Below, piece after piece: positions 44,194 to 53,898 of a DNA stretch of 64,000 nt. The translations under genes and the position numbers were made by a program. The stretch is from NCBI RefSeq assembly GCF_031846515.1, contig NZ_JAVRHO010000006.1:62001-126000 (forward strand), read 5' to 3'. The first letter of the stretch is position 1. The number at the start of each line of letters is the position of its first letter. The notes under the pieces were generated by a model. The model had not been told where the DNA came from. It worked only from the letters and a program-made list of their open reading frames with translations, and ran no database searches. This DNA is from Autumnicola lenta (GTDB taxonomy: Bacteria > Bacteroidota > Bacteroidia > Flavobacteriales > Flavobacteriaceae).

Positions 44194-45303
44194 TTACTTA
44201 TTTATCAGCTTTTCCACCTCATCTACAATATTGGCTGTCGCATTTGGCAACGCCATTTTTTTAATATTATCACCTAATTCTTTCTGCTTTTCTTCCGAGT
44301 TAACCAAATCGAAAAAGGCTTCTTCAAATTTTCCTTCCAGTTCAGCTTCGGTTAAAGTCAGCGCTGCATTATTTTTTGTAAACGCCATTGCATTTTTGGT
44401 TTGATGATCTTCAGCAACATTTGGCGACGGAATAAAAAGCACGGGTTTCCCCACAATACTTAATTCTGAAACGCTTCCTGCACCAGCCCGGGAAATAATG
44501 ACATCTGCCGCCGCATAAGCCCAGTCCATCCTGTTCAAAAACTCATAAGTCTGCACCAAGTCGCTGTTATGCTTCCGGTATTCATCATAATATAATTTTC
44601 CAGTTTGCCAAATAAGCTGAATGTTCTCTTTTTCAAATTTTGGCGCCCAGGTTTCTATTAACTGGTTTATTCTTCTAGCACCTAAACTTCCGCCAATTAC
44701 CAGTACGGTTTTCTTTTTCCTTTCAAGATGAAAAAATCGCTGCGCTTCTTCTCTCTTTTCAGTAACTTTTAAAAGATCCAGCCTCACAGGATTTCCCGTG
44801 ATTACCGTTTTTTCAGCAGGAAAGAATCTTTTTACTTCTTCATAAGCCGCACAAATCATATTGGCTTGTTTTGACAAAATCCTGTTGGTTATTCCGGGAT
44901 AAGAATTCTGCTCCTGGAGCAAGGTTGGAATTTTTTGAGAAACCGCCACACGTAGCAAAGGACCACTGGCAAACCCGCCTGTTCCTATCACCACATCTGG
45001 CTTGAATTTCCTGATTATTTTCCTGCTTTTGCTAAGGCTGCTCATTAGCTTAAATGGAAACATCAGGTTTTTCAAAGAAATTTTTCTCTCAATTCCGCTA
45101 ATCCACAAACCCTCTATATCGTAACCCGCCTGCGGAACTTTTTCCATTTCCATACGATCTTTAGCGCCCACAAAGAGAACTTCGGAATCAGGATAACGCC
45201 TGCGAATTTCATCTGCAATAGCGATGGCCGGGTAAATATGCCCCCCGGTGCCTCCTCCTGATAATATGACACGTAAATTCTCTTTCACTTTAGATCGCTT
45301 CAC
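44194..45303 (-). CDS. murG: UDP-GlcNAc--lipid I GlcNAc transferase
   Basis: 369 residues. It turns lipid I into lipid II at the inner face of the membrane (EC 2.4.1.227). The N-terminal glycine loop LSGGGTGGHIYPA is at residues 14-26, VIGTGGFASGPLL near 94, GGSLGARRIN near 203, and the UDP-GlcNAc site ISRAGAGSVSEL near 271. The start is GTG at 45303, overlapping ftsW by 14 nt; a second in-frame GTG at 45288 just past the ftsW stop is an equal candidate. Confidence 0.96.
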   Translation of the reverse strand: MKRSKVKENLRVILSGGGTGGHIYPAIAIADEIRRRYPDSEVLFVGAKDRMEMEKVPQAGYDIEGLWISGIERKISLKNLMFPFKLMSSLSKSRKIIRKFKPDVVIGTGGFASGPLLRVAVSQKIPTLLQEQNSYPGITNRILSKQANMICAAYEEVKRFFPAEKTVITGNPVRLDLLKVTEKREEAQRFFHLERKKKTVLVIGGSLGARRINQLIETWAPKFEKENIQLIWQTGKLYYDEYRKHNSDLVQTYEFLNRMDWAYAAADVIISRAGAGSVSELSIVGKPVLFIPSPNVAEDHQTKNAMAFTKNNAALTLTEAELEGKFEEAFFDLVNSEEKQKELGDNIKKMALPNATANIVDEVEKLINK

Positions 45304-46492
45304 TTAAAATATCTAACGGATTTTCATCATCAGTTTCCTGAGATTCCGCTTCTTTAATTTCTTCTCTTTTTGCACTTACACTTAAAATAATTCCCAGCGC
45401 CATGCAGGTCATCCAGATGGACGTTCCACCGCTACTTATAAGCGGCAGTGTTTGCCCCGTAACCGGAAATAATTCCACCGCAACCGCCATATTCACCAGT
45501 GCCTGGAAAACTATTGGAATTCCCACTCCCATTACGACCAGCTTTCCAAATGTTGAATTCGCTTTTGTGGCGACGATCACTATTCTAAAAAGTAACATGA
45601 GGTAAGCCAGCATCACACCAAAAGCCCCAATCAACCCCATTTCTTCCACAATTATCGCATAAATAAAATCTGAAGAAGACTGCGGTAAGAAATTCCGTTG
45701 TACAGATTTTCCTATTCCGGTACCGGTGACCCCACCTCTTGCAATGGCAATTTTCGCCCTTTCAATTTGGTAATCGGCTTCAGTATCATCATCATTAGCA
45801 AAATTTTCTATCCTGCTCGCCCAAGTGTCCACCCGGCTGGGCAGTACGCCGGGGAAGGCTTTTGCTGTAAGTATGAAAATTGCCAAAAATACGGCTCCAA
45901 CCCCCACAATCGCACCAAGATATTTTAAAGGATAGCCACCCAGGAACATTAAAACCAGTGTCATTGCAAAAATTAATGCCGCGGTAGAAAAGTTAGCCGG
46001 AAGAATGAGTGCGAGAATGAGGAACACCGGTAACCACAAGGGTAAAATAGTTTCCTTAAATGTGACCGTTCTCTCGGTTATTTTAGATAAATACCTCGCT
46101 ACATAAACCATAAGCACTACCGAAGCCAAAGTAGATGACTGGAAAGAAACTCCTAAAACAGGAATTTGTATCCACCTACTGGCATAAGCACCCCCAATAA
46201 AAGTGCCTTGTGCCACCGTATATATAAGCAGCACAATAATGACGGGCAGCATTAAAATCGACAATCCGCGGAAATAATTGTACGGAACGCGATGTACTGC
46301 AAAGAGCAAACAAAATCCCAATAGCAGATGGAAGAAATGCACCACCAGATAATTGAAGGTGCTTCCATCTCCATGAAGATACGCAAGATTACTACTGGCG
46401 CTGTAAACCGGCAGGAACGAAAATATTGCCAACAGCCCCGCGGTTGCCCAGATAACCTTGTCTCCTTTAAGATTTGAAAAAATACTGCTCAT
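45290..46492 (-). CDS. ftsW: lipid II polymerase FtsW (SEDS family)
   Basis: 400 residues with about ten membrane segments. SEDS glycosyltransferase that polymerises septal peptidoglycan with the transpeptidase FtsI, encoded upstream in the same cluster. Conserved features include ASRWIQIPVLGVSFQSS near residue 106, the loop IARGGVTGTGIGKSVQ around 250 and the C-terminal LPLISSGGTSIWMTCMALG around 350. A charged tail of about 25 residues follows. It begins 64 bp after murD, a gap that holds palindrome unit C. Confidence 0.95.
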   Translation of the reverse strand: MSSIFSNLKGDKVIWATAGLLAIFSFLPVYSASSNLAYLHGDGSTFNYLVVHFFHLLLGFCLLFAVHRVPYNYFRGLSILMLPVIIVLLIYTVAQGTFIGGAYASRWIQIPVLGVSFQSSTLASVVLMVYVARYLSKITERTVTFKETILPLWLPVFLILALILPANFSTAALIFAMTLVLMFLGGYPLKYLGAIVGVGAVFLAIFILTAKAFPGVLPSRVDTWASRIENFANDDDTEADYQIERAKIAIARGGVTGTGIGKSVQRNFLPQSSSDFIYAIIVEEMGLIGAFGVMLAYLMLLFRIVIVATKANSTFGKLVVMGVGIPIVFQALVNMAVAVELFPVTGQTLPLISSGGTSIWMTCMALGIILSVSAKREEIKEAESQETDDENPLDILSEAI

Positions 46493-46513
46493 TTGTTACT
46501 TAATTCTTGTTTC

Positions 46514-46546
46514 AGCCCTCACAGGTTTTAAAAACCTGTGAGGGCT
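46514..46546. repeat. REP-like palindrome, unit C (murD-ftsW gap)
   Basis: A perfect 16-bp inverted repeat around one central A, built on AGCCCTCACAGGTTTT. The 14-nt core CTCACAGGTTTTAA is identical to unit B 2.4 kb away. Confidence 0.85.
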
Positions 46547-46556
46547 TGTCAACACC

Positions 46557-47897
46557 TTATAAATTCCTTACTGCTTCTTTAAACTGGCGGCCTCTGTCCT
46601 CATAATTCTCAAAAAGATCAAAACTTGCACATGCCGGGGAAAGCAAAACTGTTTCGTTTTTTTCAGCAATTTTGTAAGCAATTTTTATCGCTTCGCCCAT
46701 AGACTGCGTTTCCACAATGGTATCTACGCAGTTTCCAAACGCAGCCATAATTTTTGCATTGTCCACCCCAAGGCAAATAATTGCTTTTACTTTTTCGTTT
46801 ACCAAAGGCAACAAATCGCTATAAACATTCCCTTTGTCTACGCCCCCAACAATCCAAACCGTCTCGGTTTCCATACTCTCCAAAGCATAGAAAGTTGCAT
46901 TGATGTTAGTAGCCTTAGAATCGTTGATGTACATCACATTGTTGATCTTAAGCACCTTTTCCAGGCGGTGTTCCACTCCCTGAAAATTCTCCATACTTTC
47001 CCGAATAGTTTGTTTCCTGATTCGTAAAAGTTGTGCAACCGTAGCGGCCGCCATCGCATTTTTTGTGTTGTGCTTGCCCTGAAGGCTAAGATCTGTTGTT
47101 GGCATATTAAATTGGGTATTATTTATTTTTACTATTATTTCGTCATTTTCTAAAAAGGCACCGTTTTCAAACTTTTTTTCTAATGAAAAAGGCAGCTTTT
47201 GTGCTTTAATCTGGTTTTTCTCGAGCCACTTCATAATATTTTCATCATCTGCATCATAAATGAAGTAATCTGATTCTGTTTGATTTTTAGTAATCCTGAA
47301 TTTTGATTCTATATATTTATCCAGACTGTACTCATACCGGTCTAAATGATCTGCAGTTATGTTCGTTAAAACGGCAATTTTCGGCCTGAAGTTGAGGATT
47401 CCATCCAGTTGAAAACTACTCAGTTCCAATACGTACCACTCAAAGTCATTCTCTGCAACCTGTTTAGCAAAACTATCACCTACATTGCCCGCCATTCCTG
47501 CGGAAATACTTCCGGCTTTAAGAATATGGTGGACAAATTTTGTAGTGGTCGTTTTTCCGTTGCTTCCGGTAATACCAATTACTTCTGCTGAAGTAAATTC
47601 TGAAGCAAATTCAATTTCAGAAATTACCGGAACGCCTTTGCCCTTGAGTTTTAAAACCAGCGGAGCATTATCAGGAATTCCCGGACTCTTCATTACGACT
47701 GAAGCTGTCAGGATACTTTCTTCAGAATGAATATTCTCCTCCCATTCAATTTCATGATGTTCAAGAACTTCCTTATACTTTTCTTTTATCTTTCCCTTAT
47801 CTGAAACAAAAATTTCAAAGCCCTCCTTTTTGGCTAATATCGCCGTCCCTACGCCACTTTCGCCTCCTCCCAGGATTGCAATGCTCTTTCTTTCCAT
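46557..47897 (-). CDS. murD: UDP-N-acetylmuramoylalanine--D-glutamate ligase
   Basis: 446 residues (EC 6.3.2.9). It adds D-Glu to UDP-MurNAc-Ala. ILGGGESGVGTAILA is at residues 8-22, the ATP loop GITGSNGKTTTTKF near 109, LTNITADHLDRYE near 180, NDSKATNINATFYAL near 316, and LSPACASFDLFENYEDRG close to the end. It starts 1 bp after the mraY stop, so the two are tightly linked. Confidence 0.96.
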   Translation of the reverse strand: MERKSIAILGGGESGVGTAILAKKEGFEIFVSDKGKIKEKYKEVLEHHEIEWEENIHSEESILTASVVMKSPGIPDNAPLVLKLKGKGVPVISEIEFASEFTSAEVIGITGSNGKTTTTKFVHHILKAGSISAGMAGNVGDSFAKQVAENDFEWYVLELSSFQLDGILNFRPKIAVLTNITADHLDRYEYSLDKYIESKFRITKNQTESDYFIYDADDENIMKWLEKNQIKAQKLPFSLEKKFENGAFLENDEIIVKINNTQFNMPTTDLSLQGKHNTKNAMAAATVAQLLRIRKQTIRESMENFQGVEHRLEKVLKINNVMYINDSKATNINATFYALESMETETVWIVGGVDKGNVYSDLLPLVNEKVKAIICLGVDNAKIMAAFGNCVDTIVETQSMGEAIKIAYKIAEKNETVLLSPACASFDLFENYEDRGRQFKEAVRNL

Positions 47898-47898
47898 A

Positions 47899-49131
47899 TT
47901 ATCTCACCTTCAGGGTAACTACAGTTACAATTGCCAGGAAAATCCCAACGATCCAGAATCGCACTACAATTTTACTTTCGTGATGCCCTTTTTTCTGATA
48001 ATGATGATGCAGGGGTGACATCAGAAAAATTCTGCGGCCTTGCCCAAATTTCTGTTTTGTGTATTTAAACCATCCTACCTGCATTACCACAGATAAATTC
48101 TCCATGAGAAAAATTCCGCAGAGAATAGGGATAAGCAGCTCTTTTCTGGTCGCTATGGCTAAAACGGCAATTATCCCCCCAATGGTGAGGCTACCCGTGT
48201 CCCCCATAAAAACCTGCGCGGGATACGTATTGTACCATAAAAAACCGACCAAAGCACCCGCCATTGCGGTGATATAGATCGTCATTTCACCAGAGCGTGG
48301 GATATACATAATGTTGAGATAATCTGAGAAAATGATGTTACCAGAAACCCATGCAAAAATCCCCAGCGTAAGCACTATAATTGCTGAAGAGCCTGCAGCG
48401 AGGCCATCTACACCATCGGTAAGATTGGCTCCATTTGAAACTGCGGTTACAATGAAGATCACAATTGGAATAAAAATTAACCAGGCATATTTAGAATAAT
48501 CCGGATTGATCCAGGTTATTAAACTTGCATAGTCAAATTCATTATTTTTTACAAAAGGAATTGTAGTTGTGGTGGTTTTTTGTTCCGGGCCCATCTCTCT
48601 GAGTCCCCCCACTTCCACTAACTCCTGATTAGGCACTACAGAATTTGCCTCTTCCTTTACGGTAATGCCGGGATGGAAATACATAGTGCCGCCAACAATT
48701 AAACCCAATCCCACCTGACCAATAACTTTAAAAACGCCCTTAAGACCTTCTTTATCCTTTTTAAAAATTTTTATATAATCGTCCAGAAAACCTATGGCTC
48801 CCATCCAAAGCGTAGTGACAATTAGCAAAATCACATATATATTATCCAGTTTCGCAAAGAGCAAAACCGGAATAAGTGTGGCAATAATGATAATTAAGCC
48901 ACCCATGGTTGGGGTTCCTGCCTTTTCACTCTGACCTTTAAGCCCAAGTTCACGAACACTTTCGCCCACCTGTTTTGCCAACAAATAAGTAATTATTTTT
49001 TTACCATATATTGTGGAAATCGCTAAAGACAAAATAATGGCCATAGCCGACCTGAAGGAGATATATCCAAACAACCGAGCTCCCGGCAACTCATATTCTG
49101 ACCCTAAATATTCAAATAGATAGTATAACAT
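47899..49131 (-). CDS. mraY: phospho-N-acetylmuramoyl-pentapeptide transferase
   Basis: 410 residues, ten predicted membrane segments. It makes lipid I from UDP-MurNAc-pentapeptide and undecaprenyl phosphate (EC 2.7.8.13). Hallmarks: KAGTPTMGGLIII near residue 69, DDYIKI near 116, NLTDGVDGLAAGSS near 235, FMGDTGSLTIGG near 307, and the HHH loop PLHHHYQKKGHHE near 373. It is longer than the usual 360 residues because of an insert of about 50 residues (around 155-210) in an extracytoplasmic or cytoplasmic loop, common in Bacteroidota. Confidence 0.96.
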   Translation of the reverse strand: MLYYLFEYLGSEYELPGARLFGYISFRSAMAIILSLAISTIYGKKIITYLLAKQVGESVRELGLKGQSEKAGTPTMGGLIIIIATLIPVLLFAKLDNIYVILLIVTTLWMGAIGFLDDYIKIFKKDKEGLKGVFKVIGQVGLGLIVGGTMYFHPGITVKEEANSVVPNQELVEVGGLREMGPEQKTTTTTIPFVKNNEFDYASLITWINPDYSKYAWLIFIPIVIFIVTAVSNGANLTDGVDGLAAGSSAIIVLTLGIFAWVSGNIIFSDYLNIMYIPRSGEMTIYITAMAGALVGFLWYNTYPAQVFMGDTGSLTIGGIIAVLAIATRKELLIPILCGIFLMENLSVVMQVGWFKYTKQKFGQGRRIFLMSPLHHHYQKKGHHESKIVVRFWIVGIFLAIVTVVTLKVR

Positions 49132-49175
49132 CCTTTATCTTTCCGATTTTCCTTTTTAAAAGAAAAAAGCTTCAG

Positions 49176-50642
49176 TTACTTATTCTGTTGTTTTAAAAAT
49201 TCTTTTACGATCTGGAGATCATCAAAATCATGACGCTCCCCGTTTACCTCCTGGTAAGTCTCATGCCCTTTTCCGGCGATTAAAATAATATCATTCTTCC
49301 CAGCCAACTGGCATGCGGTTTTAATCGCCTGTTTCCTATTGGTAATAGACATTGTTTTTTTAAAGTTTTGAGGCTGCACACCAGCCTCTACATCTTCAAT
49401 AATTTTTTCAGGATCTTCAGTTCTTGGATTATCACTGGTGAAAATTACTTTGGTGCTTAAAGCTGAAGCTATATGCCCCATCTTTGGTCTTTTAGTTTTA
49501 TCCCTGTCACCACCACAGCCAACAACAGTAATTAACTCTTCATTTTTGGTGCGAATCGCATTAATCGTTTCCAGCACATTTTTTAAAGCATCAGGAGTAT
49601 GTGCATAATCAACGATGGCTGTAATTTGCTCATTATCGGAAACTACATACTGAAATCTTCCGCTTACAGAATTAAGTTCACTTATAATTTTCAGGCTTTC
49701 CAGTGTTTCTAATCCGAGTAGTTCGGCAGTGGCATAAATTGCCAACACATTGTAAGCATTAAAAGTTCCTATTAACCTGGACCAAACTTCCTGCTCGTTC
49801 ACCTTCAGCAATAATCCGGTAAACTGATTTTCCAGAATTTGCGCCTGATAATCTGCATAAGATTTTAAAGCGTAGGTATATTTCTTTGCCTTTGTATTCT
49901 GAAGCATCACCTCACCATTCTTATCATCTACATTGGTGAGCGCAAAAGAAGAGACCGGTAATTCGTCAAAAAACCGCTTCTTCACATCACGGTATTCTGC
50001 AAAATCCTTATGATAATCTAAATGATCGTGCGAAAGATTGGTGAAAATACCACCTGCAAATTCCAGAGCAGTTGTTCTGTGTTGTGCGATTCCGTGCGAG
50101 CTTACTTCCATAAAACAAAACTCCACACCCTCATCATTCATCTCCTTTAAATAAGAATTTATCGTAACAGAATCTGGTGTGGTTCTTATGGCCGAAAATT
50201 GCCTTTCTGCCACCATTACTTTTACGGTGGAAAGCAAGCCGACTTTAAATCCGGCTTTTGTGAAAAGATTATAAAGCAGGGTCGCTATTGTTGTTTTACC
50301 ATTGGTACCTGTTACACCGACCAATTTCAATTTTCCTGAAGGATTCCCGTAATAATTAGACGCCATGTAAGCCAGCGCTTTTTTGGAATCTTCTACCTGA
50401 ACATAAGTGACCCCGTTAATGATATGCTGCGGTAGTGCCTCGCAGATAACCACCAACGCCCCTTTTTCTATCGCTTTTTGAATATAATCGTGACCATCGG
50501 AAAGAGCACCTCTAATTGCAATAAAAACATCGTTCAGTTCCACTTTCCTCGAATCGAAATGGAGATTATTAACAGTTACCCCGGTATTTCCAACCACGGC
50601 TTCCATTCTTACACGATATAGGATGTCTTTTAAAATGATCAA
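49176..50642 (-). CDS. murE: UDP-MurNAc-L-Ala-D-Glu--meso-diaminopimelate ligase
   Basis: 488 residues (EC 6.3.2.13). ATP loop VTGTNGKTTIATLL near residue 109, FMEVSSHGIAQHR near 176, SHDHLDYHKD near 203, and TSDNPRTEDPE near 404. The DNPR motif is the marker for meso-diaminopimelate rather than lysine, so the wall should be of DAP type. The start overlaps the ftsI stop by 4 nt (translational coupling). mraY follows 44 bp later. Confidence 0.96.
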   Translation of the reverse strand: MIILKDILYRVRMEAVVGNTGVTVNNLHFDSRKVELNDVFIAIRGALSDGHDYIQKAIEKGALVVICEALPQHIINGVTYVQVEDSKKALAYMASNYYGNPSGKLKLVGVTGTNGKTTIATLLYNLFTKAGFKVGLLSTVKVMVAERQFSAIRTTPDSVTINSYLKEMNDEGVEFCFMEVSSHGIAQHRTTALEFAGGIFTNLSHDHLDYHKDFAEYRDVKKRFFDELPVSSFALTNVDDKNGEVMLQNTKAKKYTYALKSYADYQAQILENQFTGLLLKVNEQEVWSRLIGTFNAYNVLAIYATAELLGLETLESLKIISELNSVSGRFQYVVSDNEQITAIVDYAHTPDALKNVLETINAIRTKNEELITVVGCGGDRDKTKRPKMGHIASALSTKVIFTSDNPRTEDPEKIIEDVEAGVQPQNFKKTMSITNRKQAIKTACQLAGKNDIILIAGKGHETYQEVNGERHDFDDLQIVKEFLKQQNK

Positions 50643-52636
50643 CTTAATTCTAATTTTATGTTCAATTCTTTATTCTGACTAATCTCCATTCCCGCAGCCA
50701 CAGACTGACTTTTAACTTTCCCCTGCCCTCTGAAATTCACTTTAAAACCAAGGTTTTCCAGTAAGGAAATGGCATCCATAGCAGGCATCCCCGTAACATC
50801 TGGCATTAGGATTTTTTCATTCTGAATTTTACTGTAATACTTTTGAAAGTCGGCTTCCACATCTTCATTTTCCACTTCCAGGGAAGGCAACTCATCCATA
50901 ATGGGAGTATCTGTATAAATTTTTTGAGCTATACTTTTAAAAACCGGCGCGGCAACAATATTCCCATAGTAGCCTTTTCTTTTGTTAGGCTTATGAATCA
51001 CCACAATACAGGAGTATTTTGGATCTTCAGCTGGGAAATATCCCGAAAAAGAGGCAATATACCTACCGGGTTCAATCCAGTATTCTACCTGACAGGTTCC
51101 GGTTTTTCCCGCCATGGAGAAATTTGGAGTATAAATGTTGGCCGCGGTCCCACGTTTAACTGTATTTTCCATCATTTTCCGCACTTTTCTGGCGGTTTCC
51201 GGAGAACAGATAGAAGGATTTATTACTTCCTTTTCCACCTTCACAATGGTTTTATCCCATTCTTTCACTTCCTTAATAAATCGTGGCTTTACCATCTCAC
51301 CATCATTCGCAATAGCATTGTAAAAAGTAAGTGTTTGCAAAGGAGTTAAAGACACGCCATAGCCAAAAGCCATCCAGGGAAGGCTAAGGCCATTCCAGTT
51401 TTTATCATCCGGATGCGGGATTCTTGGCTGCCCTTCTCCATTTATATCAAGACCTATTTTTTTATTAAGCCCCATGTCATAAAGCCGGTCCACAAATTTG
51501 GAAGGGTTTGTTTTATACCCTTCAGTAATTATTTTAGTAAAGGCTGTGTTTGAGGAAAGTTCAAAGGCTTTTGCTGCCGAAATTTTTCCATAGCCACCGT
51601 GATGAGAATCCCTAACAGCACGACCGTAATAACGAACTACTCCGTTCTCTGTGTCCACAATTTGTGCAGTATCTACCACCTTATCTTCCAGGGCAGCCAC
51701 CATTGCCATTAATTTAAAAGTAGACCCCGGCTCGTGAGATTCATAAACAGCATAATTCCTCTTTTCGAAATAAGTGCCTTCTTTTGTTCGACCTAAATTA
51801 GACATCGCTTTAATCTCCCCTGTTGCAGTTTCCATAACCACTACAGTTCCATGCTCAGCTTCAAAATCTTCGAGTTGCTTTAAAAGTGCATGGTGGGCGA
51901 TATCCTGAATATTAACATCTATAGTAGAAATTACATCATAGCCATCCCGCGGTTCCACTTCGTTGTTATCACTAATTGGTTTCCACTGGCCTTTTGCAAT
52001 TTTTTGTTTGAGCCTTCTCCCATCAGTTCCTCTCAGGTAATTCCCAAAAGCACCTTCCAGACCTACCCGGGTAAAATAACCATCTGCATCTTTTCTTTCA
52101 TACCCAACGGTTCTCTCACCCATTTTACCAAGAGGATGCTCCCTGACCGTTCTTTGTTCTACAATTAAACCGCCTTTATAAGCACCCAAATTGAACATGG
52201 GAAAGTTTCGGAATTTAATATACTCTGAGTACCCAAGGTTTTTTGCGATTAGGAGATAGCGCTGTTTATTAACTCTTGCTGCTCTAATCTTCTGTGAATA
52301 ATTAGATGCACTTCCTCCCAGTGCTGCTGAAAGTTTTTCGGACAATGGTCCTATATTACTTTCAAAATCTTTATCTGAAACAGTAACTGCATCAAACCTG
52401 ATATCAAATTTGGGAACTGAAGTTGCTAGTAAGCTGCCGTTGGAATCATAAAGATTCCCTCGGTTGGCAGGAATTTTGAAATTCCTGTACGTCCTGTCCT
52501 CTGCCAGTTCTTTATAATACTCCCCTTCTACGAACTGAATATCCATTAACTTAAAAGCAACAGCAAACGCGAAGATGAACAGGCATCCTGCGATAAAATA
52601 TAATCTGTTTAATATGCTTTTTTCAGTAGTTGCCAT
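50639..52636 (-). CDS. ftsI: septal transpeptidase FtsI (class B PBP) with PASTA domain
   Basis: 665 residues. One N-terminal membrane helix (residues 11-29), a dimerisation domain, then the transpeptidase: S-x-x-K as EPGSTFKLMA near residue 304, S-S-N in FELSSNTAF near 361, and KTG in MAGKTGTCQVEYW near 508. The last 65 residues (MPDVTGMPAMDAISLLENLGFKV...) are a PASTA domain, which binds uncross-linked wall. It cross-links septal peptidoglycan with FtsW. It lies 7 bp after the ftsL-like gene and overlaps murE by 4 nt. Confidence 0.95.
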   Translation of the reverse strand: MATTEKSILNRLYFIAGCLFIFAFAVAFKLMDIQFVEGEYYKELAEDRTYRNFKIPANRGNLYDSNGSLLATSVPKFDIRFDAVTVSDKDFESNIGPLSEKLSAALGGSASNYSQKIRAARVNKQRYLLIAKNLGYSEYIKFRNFPMFNLGAYKGGLIVEQRTVREHPLGKMGERTVGYERKDADGYFTRVGLEGAFGNYLRGTDGRRLKQKIAKGQWKPISDNNEVEPRDGYDVISTIDVNIQDIAHHALLKQLEDFEAEHGTVVVMETATGEIKAMSNLGRTKEGTYFEKRNYAVYESHEPGSTFKLMAMVAALEDKVVDTAQIVDTENGVVRYYGRAVRDSHHGGYGKISAAKAFELSSNTAFTKIITEGYKTNPSKFVDRLYDMGLNKKIGLDINGEGQPRIPHPDDKNWNGLSLPWMAFGYGVSLTPLQTLTFYNAIANDGEMVKPRFIKEVKEWDKTIVKVEKEVINPSICSPETARKVRKMMENTVKRGTAANIYTPNFSMAGKTGTCQVEYWIEPGRYIASFSGYFPAEDPKYSCIVVIHKPNKRKGYYGNIVAAPVFKSIAQKIYTDTPIMDELPSLEVENEDVEADFQKYYSKIQNEKILMPDVTGMPAMDAISLLENLGFKVNFRGQGKVKSQSVAAGMEISQNKELNIKLELS

Positions 52637-52643
52637 GAAATCG

Positions 52644-52961
52644 CTACTCTTTTAAGTTTACTTTTATCTTGTATGGCGGAGTTTCAGAAGGCTGAATTCC
52701 TGTTCCGCTTAATTTATTGATGATTGTTGACTCCATTTTAATGCGCATAAGCGCAGATCTACGGTCTACAAATTCACTTCTCAATTCCCTAACTTCGTTA
52801 TTAAGCCTTGCTATTTCATGAACTTTACGTTCTGCACTGTGAGAGCTGGCAATCATTACGATTGCCAGGAGCGTACAAAAAACAATAAAGCGCCAGTTCT
52901 TAACAGCATCGTTGCTTATAAGAAAATTCGCTTTTAATATGTTATACAACCCCTTGTTCAT
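52644..52961 (-). CDS. ftsL: FtsL-like divisome protein
   Basis: 105 residues with a short cytoplasmic part, a single membrane helix (residues about 24-42) and a periplasmic coiled-coil stretch (KVHEIARLNNEVRELRSEFVDRRSALMRIKME). This bitopic layout and the place between rsmH and ftsI define FtsL; direct sequence conservation is weak, so the call rests on topology and position. FtsL would work with an FtsB-like partner, not found here, and FtsQ. Confidence 0.82.
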   Translation of the reverse strand: MNKGLYNILKANFLISNDAVKNWRFIVFCTLLAIVMIASSHSAERKVHEIARLNNEVRELRSEFVDRRSALMRIKMESTIINKLSGTGIQPSETPPYKIKVNLKE

Positions 52962-53001
52962 ATTAATCTATATAACTCAAGACATGAGAAAAAGCCCCTG
53001 A

Positions 53002-53898
53002 TTATAGCTTTTTAGCAATACGAAGTTTTGCACTTCTGGCCCTGTTATTTCTGGCTATCTCTTCTTTACCAGGAACTATTAAGCCTTTTACTTTTTTGAA
53101 AGGAACAGAAATGTTTCCGTAGAAATCTTTTTCCGGCTCACCTTTAAACAATCCGCTTCTTATATATCTTTTCACTAAACGATCTTCCAGAGAATGGTAA
53201 GAAATCAAACTCAGTCTTCCTCCGGGTTTAAGCAATTCCTCTGTTTGTAATAAAAAATCTCTTAAAGCTTCTATTTCCTGATTTACTTCAATCCTGATCG
53301 CCTGATAAATCTGCGCCAGGATTTTATTCTCCTTCCCCTTAAAAAGGCTTGGTTTTAATAAATCATTTAGCTGTTCACTGCTTTCAATCGGCATCTCCTT
53401 TCGCTCTGTCACGATCATACGAGCCAGTTTGGGAGCATTCTTCAAATCTGCATACTCATAGAACATTTTCTTAAGCTGTTCCTCATCATATTCATTTACC
53501 ACCTCGTAAGCACTAAGCTTGCTATCCTGGTTCATCCTCATGTCCAGTTTTGCATCAAACCGGGTAGAAAATCCGCGTTCGGCCTCATTAAACTGATGAG
53601 AAGAAACACCGAAATCACCAAGAATTCCATCTACCTGCCTTACACCATAGAAACGTAAAAACCTCTTGATAAACCTGAAGTTCTCATTAATTAGCGTAAA
53701 ACGCTCATCCTCTATTTTATTCTGCAAAGCATCCTTATCTTGATCGAAAGCATAAAGTTTACCTTCCGGCCCCAGCTGTTTCAGGATCTCTCTGGAATGT
53801 CCTCCACCGCCAAAGGTCACATCCACGTAAACACCATCTGGCTTTATATCCAGACCACGCACGGTTTCTTCCAGTAATACAGGTTTATGATATTCCAT
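53002..53898 (-). CDS. rsmH: 16S rRNA m4C1402 methyltransferase
   Basis: 298 residues from the ATG at 53898 (MEYHKPVLLEETV); an ATG three codons earlier (53907) is also possible. SAM-dependent N4-methylation of C1402 in 16S rRNA (EC 2.1.1.199), formerly mraW. Motifs: YVDVTFGGGGHSREIL near residue 28, ILGDFGVSSHQ near 98, FSTRFDAKLDMRMNQ near 118, ISYHSLEDRLVKRYI near 226, and a C-terminal NNRARSAKLRIAKK. The start lies inside the end of mraZ. Confidence 0.96.
   Translation of the reverse strand: MEYHKPVLLEETVRGLDIKPDGVYVDVTFGGGGHSREILKQLGPEGKLYAFDQDKDALQNKIEDERFTLINENFRFIKRFLRFYGVRQVDGILGDFGVSSHQFNEAERGFSTRFDAKLDMRMNQDSKLSAYEVVNEYDEEQLKKMFYEYADLKNAPKLARMIVTERKEMPIESSEQLNDLLKPSLFKGKENKILAQIYQAIRIEVNQEIEALRDFLLQTEELLKPGGRLSLISYHSLEDRLVKRYIRSGLFKGEPEKDFYGNISVPFKKVKGLIVPGKEEIARNNRARSAKLRIAKKL

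Noticed and set aside
50843..51349. 168-codon open frame opposite ftsI
   Set aside because: Shadow of the transpeptidase domain; its His/Phe-rich translation is not protein-like.
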